From assembly GCA_950106755.1 (NCBI GenBank), contig OX467082.1:10664001-10728000 (forward strand): 64,000 nt of DNA, written 5' to 3'. The stretch comes from Climacium dendroides (Eukaryota > Streptophyta > Bryopsida > Hypnales > Climaciaceae). The position numbers and the translations under genes are program-made. The notes beneath the pieces are model-generated. The model had not been told where the DNA came from and searched no databases. It saw only the letters and a list, made by a program, of their open reading frames with translations. Below are positions 24,089-36,200 of this stretch, in pieces (position 1 is the stretch's first letter; each line of letters opens with the position of its first letter).

Positions 24089-25067
24089 ATGGAACCTATC
24101 CCCATTCCAGTGTGTGATCCAAATGCCTTTATGATGCCATTTCGGTACATGTCAAGCAACAGGGTCCACAATAAGGCTTCGTTGAAGTTGAGCCTTTATT
24201 CAAAAAAGTTGGGCCCCTCCTGTAACTGTCAGACCCCAGATTACTTGACATCTCATGTGCTTTGTGAGTGTGGAAGGTCATCAGGTGGAGAGATTGCCTA
24301 CAAGGAAGGAGGCATCCTCAAAGATTGCTTCCTTTGGCAACAAGGGGTTCAGGGAGACACCAGTAGAAGTAACCGAACATCGTGTCTTTCCAATGTTGGA
24401 TTGGGAGGCAAGGCATGTAGATTTATCCGAGAATGCAGTGTAAGGTGTAGATGCCACAATAAATGTGGCAATCGTGTTGTTCAACAGGGGATGAAGTATA
24501 CTGTAGAGATTTTCCATTCAGCTCATGTTGGATGGGGGGTGAGGTCAAGTAGGGCCATTCCCAGAGGTGCATTTGTTTTTGAGTTGGTTGGAGAAATTCT
24601 CACAAATGCTGAGATGATTCTTCGAAGTCTTGTAGCCCCGGCTGGTTCAGCTTTTGCAATTCAGTTGGATGCTGATAAAGCCACAGAAGCCAAGCTTGAT
24701 GACAACAGTGCCCTTTGCATCGATTCCTCTTTTTTTGGCAATGTGGCACGCTTTGTGAACCACAGGTTTGTAATCTACATTTTCCAAGTGTTGTCCTCTG
24801 TCTCTAATGGTGTTTTAGTGTTCACTTGTCACTAATGGACTGGGACTTGTATTCAGGTGTGGAGATGCAAATTTGATCCAAATTCCAGTGCAAATTGAAG
24901 AGTGGGACAAGAGCCTTTATCATGTTGCATTCTTCACCAATCGGGACATCTCAATGCATGAGGAGTTAACTTGGGATTATAATTGTGACTTCAGCTTTAA
25001 AGCCCCTACTTTGCCATGTTTTGTTTGCAAATGTGGAAGTCCCTTTTGTAGGGATAAAGTTTTGTAA
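24089..25067 (+). CDS. SUVR-type SET-domain histone lysine methyltransferase (C-terminal catalytic part)
   Basis: Two exons, 24089-24765 and 24857-25067, joined across a 91-bp GT/AG intron inside the SET core (phase 2), 295 residues. Pre-SET: a Cys cluster from CNC near residue 48 through CRCHNKCGNRVVQ near residue 128. SET: HVGWGVRS, FVFELVGEILT, then NVARFVNHRCGDANL, whose second half is in exon 2, and YHVAFFTNRDI...ELTWDY, where the final Tyr is catalytic. Post-SET: CKCGSPFCRD. The NHRC-DAN and WDY arrangement is that of plant SUVR1/2/4, which act on H3K9 or in RNA-directed silencing. The N-terminal WIYLD region of full SUVRs is absent; an in-frame stop lies at 24065, so either this ATG is used or upstream exons are missing. 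No internal stops. Confidence 0.85.
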
Positions 25068-26045
25068 AAATGTAGACTTAAAGGGCCTAAGATGGAGTCA
25101 GGGAATATAGAATTGACATGACATGTAAGAAGTAGAACAAACATTCCTGAAGTTAGTTCCATTCAGTTATGATACAAGGGAAGACTTGGTTGAATGTGAT
25201 AGACAAAAAATAATCCACATGCCCTTCAATGAGTAACAGAACATCCACACTTTGATTAAAAATTTCCTGAGTATTTCTAAATACTCTTTTTCTTTAGTGA
25301 AATATTACTGCTACATACCCAACTTGTATCGTGCTTCTGATTATCTAGTGCTTACATTGAAGGTCAACCTCCAGACATGTAAGAAAATGAGATTGTTGGT
25401 AGCAGATGTCTTAGGTTCTGAATTTCAATGAAGCAATGATGCAATCCCAAAAGAATAGTATCCAATAAAGCACAAACAATTACTAAAACTGTAATGAGAA
25501 AGCCCTCAAAAACTATCCCAATACTCTCAATGTACTCTGAGTACTTTTAAGTGTTGTCCAAATACTTAAAGTACTCAATAGATAGCCTTCAAAATGCCTA
25601 GGTGCATTGGAATAGTAACAAAGCCTTGAAAAAACTACTAAACATTATAGTCAAAGTTATCTAAAGTGTCAGTATAGGATTTGAATAGAAATATAGTTAG
25701 ATGTCCTAACAAACAAATCGAAAACCCTAAATGGTGTAACTAGAAATACTGATGGTCCTCTGACAAAGTTAAGAATGGCCATTTCAAGACATCTCCAAGT
25801 GTTGATGCATAGTAGGAAAATGGCACAAAACAAATAAGATGACTATCAATTTTGTAAAATTATGTCATCTCTTGATAAGCTCTAAAGAAACCTATTAAAA
25901 CCTCCACGATTCCTTCAAAATATTTTAAGGAATTTCATAGGTTCATTTAACATCCTTTCAAGAAAACATTTTCCCGTTTTTAAGAAATGAGATTCACATT
26001 GGGGTTTAGAATAAATTCAATGTAATATTTTTTTCTTTTCCTTAA
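25068..26045. other. 3' flank of SUVR gene, AGTACT-rich
   Basis: No coding supported. TACTCTGAGTACTTTTAAG near 25536 and AATACTTAAAGTACTC near 25561 are examples of the AGTACT-type words that mark element 2. Confidence 0.5.
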
Positions 26046-26765
26046 ATGAAGGTCCCATTGGGGACCTCATTGAATTCAATTCCAATTCCCTTTTTTTTTT
26101 TCTTCCTTAAATGAAGGTCCCATTGGGGACCTCAATTAATTCCACATCACATGACTGTGAACAATGAAAGGCATGGGTGAGTGTACCCATGGAACCTCCA
26201 TTTCTTTCAAAAAGGGAATTGAAATTGCTTTGAATGAGGTCCCCAATGGGACCTTCATTTAAGGGAAAAAAAAAAGGGAATTGAAATTGAATTCAATGAG
26301 GTCCCCAATGGAACCTTCATTCTTGGAAAAAAAAGAAGGGAATTGAAGTTGCTTTGAATGAGGTCCACAATGGGAGCTTCATTTAAGGGGAAAAAAAAAA
26401 GGGAATTGAAATTGAATTCAATGAGGTCCCCAATGGGACCTTCATTTAAGGAAGAAAAAGAAAAAAGTGAATTGAAATTGCTTTGAATGAAGTCCCCAAT
26501 GGGACCTTCATTTGAGGAAAAAAAAAAGGGAATTGAAATTGAATTAAATGAGGCCCCCAATGGGACCTTCATTTAAGGAAGGAAAAAGGGAATGGAAATT
26601 GATTTAAATTAGGTACCTTATAGGCCCTTCATTTAAGGGAATAAAAAGGGAATGGAAATTAAATTAAATGAGGTCTCTAATGGGAGTTTCATTTAAGGAA
26701 AAAAAAATGTCACATTCAATTCAAAGAGGACCCTAATGAGAACTTTATTTCTTTAAAAAAATAAA
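26046..26765. repeat. 62-bp minisatellite with alternating (dimeric) units and an inverted pair
   Basis: About nine units of GAGGTCCCCAATGGGACCTTC begin near 26233, 26296, 26358, 26420, 26485, 26548, 26608, 26668 and 26728. Units alternate between GAAATTGCTTTGAATGA and GAAATTGAATTCAATGA versions, so the true period is a dimer of about 125 bp, decaying to the right. Two units in opposite orientation lie at 26046-26135, separated by about 80 bp, so the array could fold into a long hairpin. An apparent 105-residue minus frame is just the repeat translated. Confidence 0.85.
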
Positions 26766-27991
26766 ATAAAATGTTTTTTTGCATTATTTTTGGGAAGGAT
26801 TTTTCCTTATCTATACTACTTTAACTCCTAAATGGCCAAGGCACCCAAATCTGGTATCAAAGAAACTTTGGAGTGAAATAAAACCTTACCAATTTATATT
26901 TTTTTAATTTATATTTTTAGGATATTCTTTTTCAAGTCTAGTTTGAAGATCAATGATCCAATTTTGAAAATTAATGACATTCCGTGGTATTAAGGACTCT
27001 TGAAAATGAGGCTCAAATACACTAGAGCTTAGAGGAAAAATCACACTAAAAATTCGTTTCAAAAAATTGTAGAGTAGATTTTGAGAAGCCATAAATTGAT
27101 TGGGGTTATGCTTGTTATGCCCTTCAACCATATTTTTGGGGTGACAAAATTTTTAGCTTTGACATGCAAAAAGAAAGCTTAAAGATTTTTATAGTTTTTA
27201 CACCTTCATGGTCAAACATTATAATCTTTGAATCTATAAGTTGACATTGTTGTGTTTTCTTTTCCTATGTCATCTCTAACATGTCTACTTTGAATTTGAA
27301 CGGTTACAATTTTAAAAAAATTGATTCTACTTATCAAGAAGTTGGATTTTTTTCAATTTAGAGTAAATTTTCAAGAAGCTCTAAATAGGCCTTGGGCATT
27401 TAGGGGTTAAAGAATATTAGATAGTTGATTGTAATAGTTTTACTTAATAAGGATGTCCTATATTCCATGCCGAGGTCTGAGCACAATTAAAATTGCCTAA
27501 TTAGTTATAGAGCAAATTTTTTGACATTTTTTGGAAGTATGTTGTATTAACTCATGAAAGATTAAAAATATTTTGAAGGGACTGTTGGGGGTTTGGAGAG
27601 GATTCTGTAAAACTTTTCAAGGGATGATGTAATTTTGCAAAAATTAGTAGTCTTGCAACTGATAGGCCTAAACCCTAAAATTTGTGTTCTCAGTTCATGC
27701 AATTTTATTTTATTCTGTTGTATTGTACTTATATTTTAGAGGAAGACCTAGAAGAAGAAGATTAATGAACAATTACTGAATTCAGTGTCCACGAGGCAAC
27801 AAATGTCAAGTGTGAAAACAGAGTACAAGGCATGGCTTTTTAATTAAAATTTAAGGAGCATTCAGAAACACTCACAGGTAGACATTAAAAAACAACTTCA
27901 AGTATCAAGAAATACTGTAAATACCCTAAACCACTCACAAGTTCACGTATAAAGTACTAATAGTACTAATAAATACTAACAGTACATATCC
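26766..27991. other. AT-rich spacer inside element 2
   Basis: No gene is supported. A 75-codon minus frame (26904-27131) is unrecognised. AGTACTAATAGTACTAATAA near 27955 marks the right part. Confidence 0.5.
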
Positions 27992-30900
27992 CTATTCCTC
28001 TTGAAATGCCCACCAATCGCGCAAAGCATCTTCACATATTCTTACACTTTCAGAGGACATCTTGTAAATTGGGGAGCCCTTGGCCCTGTGAGTAGCCAAA
28101 ACCATCGGAAATTTGCACGCCCTAACAAGATGTGCATCCACATGTGCATCTATAGCTCTATCACAGAACACATATGTTTTATCTCCACGGCCATGTTTCT
28201 TGAAGTACTTTGCCTTCAGGACTTCATCCCCTGCAACAAAGACCCCACCCCAAGGACACTGCAAGGGCTCCTGCAGCTCAAACTTAGATCTTGTACATTG
28301 CAAAATGTAAAAATCCACACCATCTTCATTTTCCTCTTCTGCCGAAATCATGAAATTATCACCCACCTCAACCAAGTCTCCTAAATCTAGTGACACACCA
28401 TCATGCACCCAGTTAGCCTCATCATCCATTTCCTCCATTTGTGTAGCAAGTGAAGTAGCACTCTCTGGAACTAGCCTCTCAATGTCCCAATCCTGCACAT
28501 GAGAGGAGTTCAAGCAATTAGCCCAATCATAATCAATGCATGATGTACAAAAACAAGACAAAGGTCGAGTCCTCAAAAGAGTAGGGTCAGTGAGAGAGAA
28601 GCCCATAATGGAGTAAAGTGATTTAGATCCGGGCAAAGTTTTGCATCAGATGCTAGAGTCATTGTGTGGAACTTCTGTCTCTCCAATGTGCCAAAATACA
28701 CGAGAGAGAGGAGGGACCATGTTGAGCTGGATCTGCTTGTAGGAACTCTGAACTCGCTCAGTGTACTTCTCTTGAAGAAAGTCAACAACTTGTGAAGCAT
28801 TAGCCAATTGCCTCAAAGGATTTTGAATTTGCTCTGCTCTTAGAGCTTGTTTCACTATAGCACCAGCTCCATCCCACTCTCCCTTGCCATGAGCACTTTT
28901 AAAATAGTTCCACCTCATGTAGCATCCCTTTGTAAGCATGGGATATCTTGCCACAAAATACATGGCTGTGGCACATTTAAATTGACCACTGCAACCATCG
29001 CTGAACACCCAATGCTCATTAGGAATGAATCCAGAGTCCTCTAACCAATCCCAATGCAAGAGCAAGCAATGTTGAACAAAAGCAGAATCATGACTTTTGT
29101 CATCTGAGATATAAAAATGGGTCTGCTTCATGACAGTATCACCTTCCTTCCACATAGTAATATGAACAAGGATGGTTACAGATGTGCTAAAATAGTAAAG
29201 ACTTTGCACTTCATTCTGAATAGCAAAAGTATAGTTTTCAGCAAAATCAATGTGAGATACAAGTACTCCCTCTGGAATGTTCTTCATCATGAGTTGGCAT
29301 TGCTCATCCTGCCACCTTGCTTTGAAGTTGTGAGTGATGAATGTGGAGACTATCTTCTCCATATAGGCCAAGAATTCTTGTACAGGGGTGTCCTTGAAAG
29401 CCTCCCTCAATCGCTTCTTGGGCTTCCCAGTTCTTTGATCAATTCCAACCTCATAGTATTCAAAGCACTTCCACTTCACAATGAATGAGTCAGTACCGCT
29501 TAACTCTAGAGGGCAAAGGGCAAATAACTCAAATCCACAATGTGGACACTCACCCATGAGGCATTCAAGCTTGTGCCAGACATCCAGTTCCCCTTTAGGA
29601 CATACACAGGACTCCCACATTAAAGTGATCCGCTTGAAAACTACCTCATGTGCATGACAAACCCCTGGAATCTCACCCTTACAAATAGAACATTCACATG
29701 TGCAAGAAATACTACAATGTAACCCCCTTTGCTTATCTCTAAGAAGGCTCAAGGCAATCATCATGAAGTCCATCTGAACGTGATAGATACAGCAGCAGGT
29801 GTTCCGTTCCTTCAGTTTCCGAATAAACCAAGGTTTCAGCCTCTCAAAAGCTCTTTGTCGCACGCTGCATTCTGGATGAGCCTCCTTGAAACGCAAGAAG
29901 AATGCTGTCTGTCACCCAGGAAAATGTCATACTAATTGTACTTAAAGTAATGAAACAAAATACAACCAAAGTACAGATAGTTGCGATGTGTACAAATGGT
30001 GTACAATAAGTATTTACAGTACTAGATCTCCGATACACAAAATACATTAGTACTTCAAACATACTAACAAATATAGTAAATATATTTTTCTGTCATAGAT
30101 ACAGAAAAGCACCAGTACTTCAAAAATACTAATCCACAGTATTAAGTACTTAGTACTTAATAACTACAGATCTAAAAACTTCACCTAATGCAAAAAGTGA
30201 TCATAGTATGTATCCTTTCAACCTGTGTGTACATGAAGAGTACAGACTTCAAACACAAATTTTGACTACGTACTTTGAGAGATCTCTTTGATACTTAGAG
30301 AATAAACTAGGAGTACAGTTCCAATACAAACGAAGGAGCTGCATAGTATGTAGTATACAGAATTCTTGTACAATTGATACCACTTTGAATATTGACATTT
30401 TTTTGTGCCTACATCAATACTTTCTGCTGTTCACAAGTATAGAAATGAAAAACATAGAGCTTTGAGTGTAATCTATGGTACACATGAGGTTGAATTTGAA
30501 ATTTGAAATTGCATACAATACCGTGAACAATACATAATGTATACAACTTCAAAGGAAGATGAAGAGGAACTAAGTATTGCATAATTTAAGAGGGAGTTGA
30601 AGATTACCTGTGTCTCGCAAAGGTAATGTGTAGGATGAGGTTCGGCCCAAAGATTTCTTCCAACATTGTGTCTGATTACATCTTTCTTATTTGGCGAAAC
30701 CTTGGTCTGACTATTCCACCATTCTTCAACCTGCTGTTTTATGTACTCGGACAGTCCTCTCTTTTGACGGTTCAAACGAAGTCGAGGCACTCTCTCATCG
30801 GGATTCAACCCATACACTCTTCGGTTCATAGCTAAGTTGAGGCTATCAATAGAAATTTCCAGTACTCGAGACAAGGCTGACACCCCATGAACTCCCAAAC

Positions 30901-32165
30901 TCACATCAGCATCTAACAGTGCACTCTTCCTTGCTAACAGATCATTGGAGTTTGCCACCTTCACCAACTGCAACTCATTTTTAAAGTTTTCCATGAAAGC
31001 ATGAATGACTTTTGCCTCTTGAGGTCTGGGATAATAGACAGGTAAAAGAGGCCAGAAAGAGTTGTGTCTCATGAGTCTCTCAACAACATCCTTTCTACTA
31101 TGAGGTCCTGGACAACCCCATAATTCTCCAACTATAAACTGAGCTATTCGCAAAGATACCCTGTTCAACTCTCTCACAGACAGTCGGTCATTGACATCCC
31201 GATCGGGAGGCTCTGCAGCAAAATGTCTTGTTTCTTCTTCTCTCTCTCTCTCACGTGCTCTTTGATTAGCCTTACGCACTCTCGCGCCGTTTTGAGAAGC
31301 AATTCTCTCATCATCTATCAACCTCGTTGCAATTTCCCTGGCTGCAAGACCAGGTCGACAAATTCCATGTCGTTGCCGTTGTCTCTTTGCAGAATTTCCC
31401 ATAAACAACAGCCTACAAGCCAAGAAACTGAAGGTCGTTAAATGAAAATGGAAAACGTGAGTTCATAAAAAGGAAGATTGTGCACCTCACGACAACCACA
31501 ACAAAATCAAATCAATGGCTACCGTTTACAATCAATGTATTAGCATACAAGTGAGAAGAAAACTTACTACATCTAAACCCTGTGAACTCAAGAAACTTGG
31601 TGTGAATCTAAACAGTGTGAAGTTGAAGAACTACTCTCTACAACAAGATTCGGAGTAATTCCATGCGTGGGTTCACATGGCTTGACTAAGGGAAAACTCC
31701 GCTACTTGACTGACACCGGTTGAATGCAAGGAAACTAGTGAAACAAGTTGACATCAAAATTCCAAATAACTCACCAAATAGAGGTACCACCTTTCACCTT
31801 CTGAATGCAACGGACTCGCTGCTACCAGTGGGAGAACCTAGAGAGAAGTTCACATCAGAGAGGGAAGGGACATTGCTGAAGCTACCAAAGGAATTGAGGG
31901 AAACTGCGCATATATCTACTATTGCTTGTTTGGGGGACTCCTCAGACACGGTGTTGCACTTGCCCAAGTAATAGTTAGAATTCCCTAGTTGGGACACAGG
32001 GGTTTCAGAAACATAACAAAATTCACTATTCTTGCTATCATGTGTGTAGAATAGGGAATCTAACTCGGTAGTAAGGGAGAGCAATCCCAATTGCGTGTTT
32101 CTTGCGGGGAAGTATGAAGTAATCAATCTTTGTACCAATGGAGACTGTTTGGATTTGGACATCAT
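27992..32165 (-). pseudogene. DDE-superfamily transposase of element 2, three exons, one in-frame stop
   Basis: Exons 32165-31798, 31412-30608 and 29908-27992 join in phase (2, then 0), with introns of 385 bp (GTGAAA...TGTAG) and 699 bp (GTAATC...GACAG); 1029 codons. Exon 1 is Ser-rich. Exon 2 has a strongly basic Arg-rich start (nuclear or DNA-binding). Exon 3 has a Cys/His cluster (about residues 429-516), then motifs of a RNase H-fold transposase: HIDFAENYTF (Asp about 613), ISDDKSHD, WVFSDGCSGQFK (Asp about 695) and SAHGKGEWDG (acid about 735). A Cys-rich tail follows. These motifs match a transposase-like family common in animals and lower plants; I cannot give its superfamily name. A TGA at 28646-28648 is the only interruption, and homologous sequence continues beyond it. 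It converges on the RING and SUVR genes. Confidence 0.75.
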
Positions 32166-33200
32166 GCAGCCAAACAAGAAGCAATTGCATCAAGTGGCAG
32201 TGAAAGCTTGGTATGTTTGAGAAAACTAGCTGAACACTACAACTATGGACATGCAAAGTAAGACAACAAAGCGGCGGCAACGTTCACAGGGAGACTGAAC
32301 TGATGTCAAAACACGGAGGATAGTGGAGGCGGCAGAATCTTTTGCTTGGCGCTCCGAGAATTTAGGATCTCATTTCTGTAAATCCATGTGAACAGTATTC
32401 AGAATAAGTACTCATTGTACTACTTATACACATTGGCCACAAAAAAGTGTGCACTCAAAGACGGCGGAAAAAGCCTTTTTCCGCACATCTGCCAAGTAGC
32501 CAACCTGTAACTGGCTTTGGGCTGCTAGAATCTGCCCTTATAAAGACAAAAAGAATAATTTTAAGTACAGTTTTGCCCTGCCAAAAATACAAGTACTAAT
32601 TCCTAGATCTATGCCAAATGAATAATTCGATGACCAATCTTTTAACAGTTTTGAAAAGGCCATTTCACAATCCACTTCCTCCAAGAATTCCAAAAGAATA
32701 TAAGCAATCCTTAATTGACTTTTAAGTACTTTTTTAATTTTTAAGTACTTGTGACATTCTGAGTGATATTGACAAAACTACTAAAGTAACATGGATAAAC
32801 AAAAATTTTGGCCCTTGTATCAATGCAAACATGATCTTAACAATCTTATCTATTCATCTATGAAATCAATTCCCCCAAAACAATTTAATTTTCATACTCT
32901 TTTGAAGTACAAAGTTCATGTACTTGGTCAAAAAATGCATTGTGACTGCAAAAGTACAAGGGTCTAGTGTACTTTCACCCTGTAAACTCATAACCTTCAA
33001 AGTAATGACATGCAAAGATACCACATTTAGACCATTCTTTACAAAGTAAGAAATCGAGCTAGTGACACAACAAAGAATAAGATTCAAAGCATGTAAACGA
33101 AGCATCCAAAGTGAAATGGGAAACAATATTCACAACATACAAAGTATCTAGAGTGGTGTACAGGAAGGATTTAGGGTATAATGCTACGCAAAGATAGAAA
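32166..33200. other. Upstream region of the transposase, AGTACT-rich
   Basis: No gene is supported (short minus frames at 32038-32280 and 32866-33126 only). AAGTACTCATTGTACTACTT near 32406 and AAGTACTTTTTTAATTTTTAAGTACTTG near 32725 are clusters of the element-2 motif. They lie within 1 kb of the transposase ATG at 32165. Confidence 0.5.
32464..32484. repeat. Perfect 10-bp-arm palindrome
   Basis: GCGGAAAAAG, one base, then CTTTTTCCGC, in a GC-richer patch about 300 bp upstream of the transposase start. It could be a binding site for a dimer, or part of the element end. The T run makes a hairpin plausible. No second copy was found. Confidence 0.7.
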
Positions 33201-36200
33201 ATATTCATTTTATTAGATTGTTACGCAATTTTTTATCCAACCAGGCAAATCAATAATTCTACAAATTGACCCTATGCATAATAACTTCATAGAATTCATA
33301 CATTAGAGGCTGTTTTTTAAAAAAAAATTATAAATACAAGGTATTATACATGAAGTATCTTACTTGTCATTAGATTTCCACTAACTTGCAATCTATATAT
33401 TACCTCAAGGTTTCTTATAATTATTTAACACTCTGAATAAATGCCTCCCTATATTATGTCACACATTGTAAGTTTAGTTAAGAAAGTCTCAAATCACCCT
33501 AGGGAGAGTTCTAGATCTATGCTATAAGAAAATTGTATTTGGTGAGGTTCATATAATACCATGCTAGTTTTTTGTGTTTTGTAATTAAGCCCAAATGAGT
33601 AGGGTTTAGGGTTTAGGATTTAGAGTTTAGGGTAAGTAGTGTCCAAAGTTCTAAATACTTAATAAATGCAATGTCATATATTGCAAGAGCCTTTTTAATG
33701 TGCAATTTAATAATTGAAGACTCACAAAAGTAAAACATTTATAAAAATATATAGGAAATTTTTAAAGTTTCATGATTTATTTGAGCATAATTCAATTAAT
33801 ACAAAGACTTTCGAGCTATCCAAACGAGGTAATTGTTTGAAAGTCTTTGTATGCTTCAAAATTTACTGAAAGAACGTGAATGTTGATGAAATTATTTCTA
33901 CTTATATTTTGGTCATGATTTTGGTGCCATCGGAAAGCTATGTAACTAAGTAATAAATGAATTACCTTCTACCTTTGATTCACTGCTAAAATAAATTTTT
34001 AAAACCTTTTTTCTCTATAGAAGTGCTATAGGGAGTACCTTCCATTCTTTAATCAAAAAACCATTTGTAAGAAAGGCTATCTTTTGATTGTTTAGTGTTT
34101 TAAGAATATCTCTCACTTATTCCACAAATATATTTTACTTTGACTCTCTTGATCATAAATTCGTGACAATCTTGATACATACATTTTTTGTTCATGCTTC
34201 AATTGTTTTGTATTTATTCAAAATTAATGTATTACTTAATTGTCTTCTATAGTTATACTCCACCTTATTACCAACTATAGAAGGATTTTTATCTCTTCCT
34301 TAAAAATAAATCCTATTAAAGGATTCGAACTGTACGAGGTAAACTATTCCAACTGAATTATAAAAAAATTCCCAAGAACATTGCCAATTGCAAAATTATG
34401 ATTATAACATTTATTCCTATTGTATATCAACAACCAATTGGTTTAGAACCACTTATTGAGTCAATTGGGCATGGTCTTGTAGCTTCCCTGATTGGTCTTT
34501 TCTCCAATTACTCTCTACAGTGGAAACACCCAAAACCGTGCAAATAAGGAATTCAGCATAGTCGGAGGTAGTTTTTTCTAAAAATGATATTTTTCTAGTA
34601 TTAGCGAGCCAAAATCATGAATATTCAAAAAAAAATTAGATTTTTTTGATACAGTATGTATTTTCTACAAATTTGCAAAGTGTTGGCTCCCTAGACTTGT
34701 TAAACCCAAATCTGGCCTCTCAAAATTAAAAAAAGACCTGTTAGCTGACAGATGCGGTGGTACTGTCCTGAAAAGTGTACAATTGCATTGATTACTAGGG
34801 CATTGATTGCTAGTGAGTAGGGATTGACCACTTGAATGCCAGAGCATGCGAAGTTTAGCAGGTAGATTGACGTAAAACATGTTTTGGAGAGGCTTTGGCC
34901 AAAAGAGATTGACATGTGCCACTAGTCACCACTCCAATTGGTTTCATTCTTCATAGATTCAATCTCTCAGTTTTTACCAATCAGCTTTCCTCACAATTTA
35001 TTGTTGAAGACAGTCTTTTAATATTCAATTCTATTATCTGTATATTTTTAATTTAATTATTTTGATTGCTCCAAGATATGCTTCCAATCGATCTCTTCTA
35101 ATTTTGTCATACAACACTCATTTAAATTATCTCTCAATCGTTTAAATTATACAATTGCTCTAATTACATCAATCCATCACAATTGCTCAAGTACACCAAT
35201 TTCACTCCATCAATTCTTCATACAACATCTCACACAATGTGATGAAAAGTGGCACACCACCTAGGTCAATTAATTAGCCCCCCCTCCTCTCTCAAAAAAT
35301 TTATAAGCCATTCAATAAAAATTTAAAAAACAAACAAACAAACTTACCTTTGTAATTAATCACCGTTGATTTTTCAAAAATTCCCAAGCCATTGATTGTT
35401 TAGGGTGATTTAAAAATTTAAAAATTAAAATTTTTTTGGGTGCACATTTAAATTTTAAATTCTTTGGCCTATAAGAACATGCCAAGTGTACTACATCCAA
35501 ATTAAAAAATTTAATTTTTTAGAATTGGTAGTTATTGCCACTTTTTGGTACATTGTTCACAATGTTACAAAAAGTAGCAGTAACTGCCAATCCATTCCAC
35601 AACAATTCTATTTAATTCCAATCAGTCCATTACTTCACAGACACATACAAAGTTCATCACACACCCATACTATTCCCAATTGATCAAACACACATTCAAA
35701 CACGCACACAATTTCACAATTAGCAAACACAATGAACACATTACTGAAATCCAAAACACAAACACACAATTAACTTATGTATTTACTTCCTCAATTGGGA
35801 AGGAGTGCTTCTTTCTTCCGAAGTCAACTGAAACAAAACAATTAGAAAACAGACCAACATACTGGACACCAGCTGGCCAACCTGCCGAACTACCAATCAA
35901 CAATCCAACAATCGAGAAACTGCCCCTCTGAATCACACTCCGTACCCTATCGGTAATTACAGCGTATATACCTGTATAAGCCTTGTAACTACTCTCCCAA
36001 TTGGCTAAACTATGAATATAACACCAAAACTATCAACTGGCCAAAAAGAAAATTAGAGTTCAGTCCACACCAACCTTGTTCTATAGTAAGTACAAAGAAG
36101 TAGAGAATGATTCCAAAGACTAAATTGTTAAGAACTGATTTATTTAATTAGACAATTTCAATGTTGGTGCTTGTGCTGACGTAATAAACAATGTAAACTT

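Larger units (their letters stand above)
19000..33200. mobile_element. Element 2: putative large DNA transposon with RING, SUVR and transposase genes
   Basis: Extent is inferred. The RING gene (19494-23760, plus) and the transposase gene (32165-27992, minus) face each other with the SUVR gene between them. Noncoding DNA throughout (21430-22260, 23760-24000, 25260-25600, 27930-27990, 29940-30420, 32390-33150) is enriched in AGTACT and GTACTT/AAGTAC words, which are rare in the flanks. I could not find terminal inverted repeats or target duplications, so the SUVR and RING genes could instead be neighbouring host genes that share the motif. Confidence 0.45.

Noticed and set aside
19494..25067. 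RING gene and SUVR gene as one fused protein
   Set aside because: The RING frame ends at a stop after a Lys/Arg-rich tail at 23760, and an in-frame stop at 24065 precedes the SUVR start; no GT donor joins them convincingly.
26255..26572. 105-codon minus-strand frame
   Set aside because: A translation of the 62-bp minisatellite, with no start context or domain.
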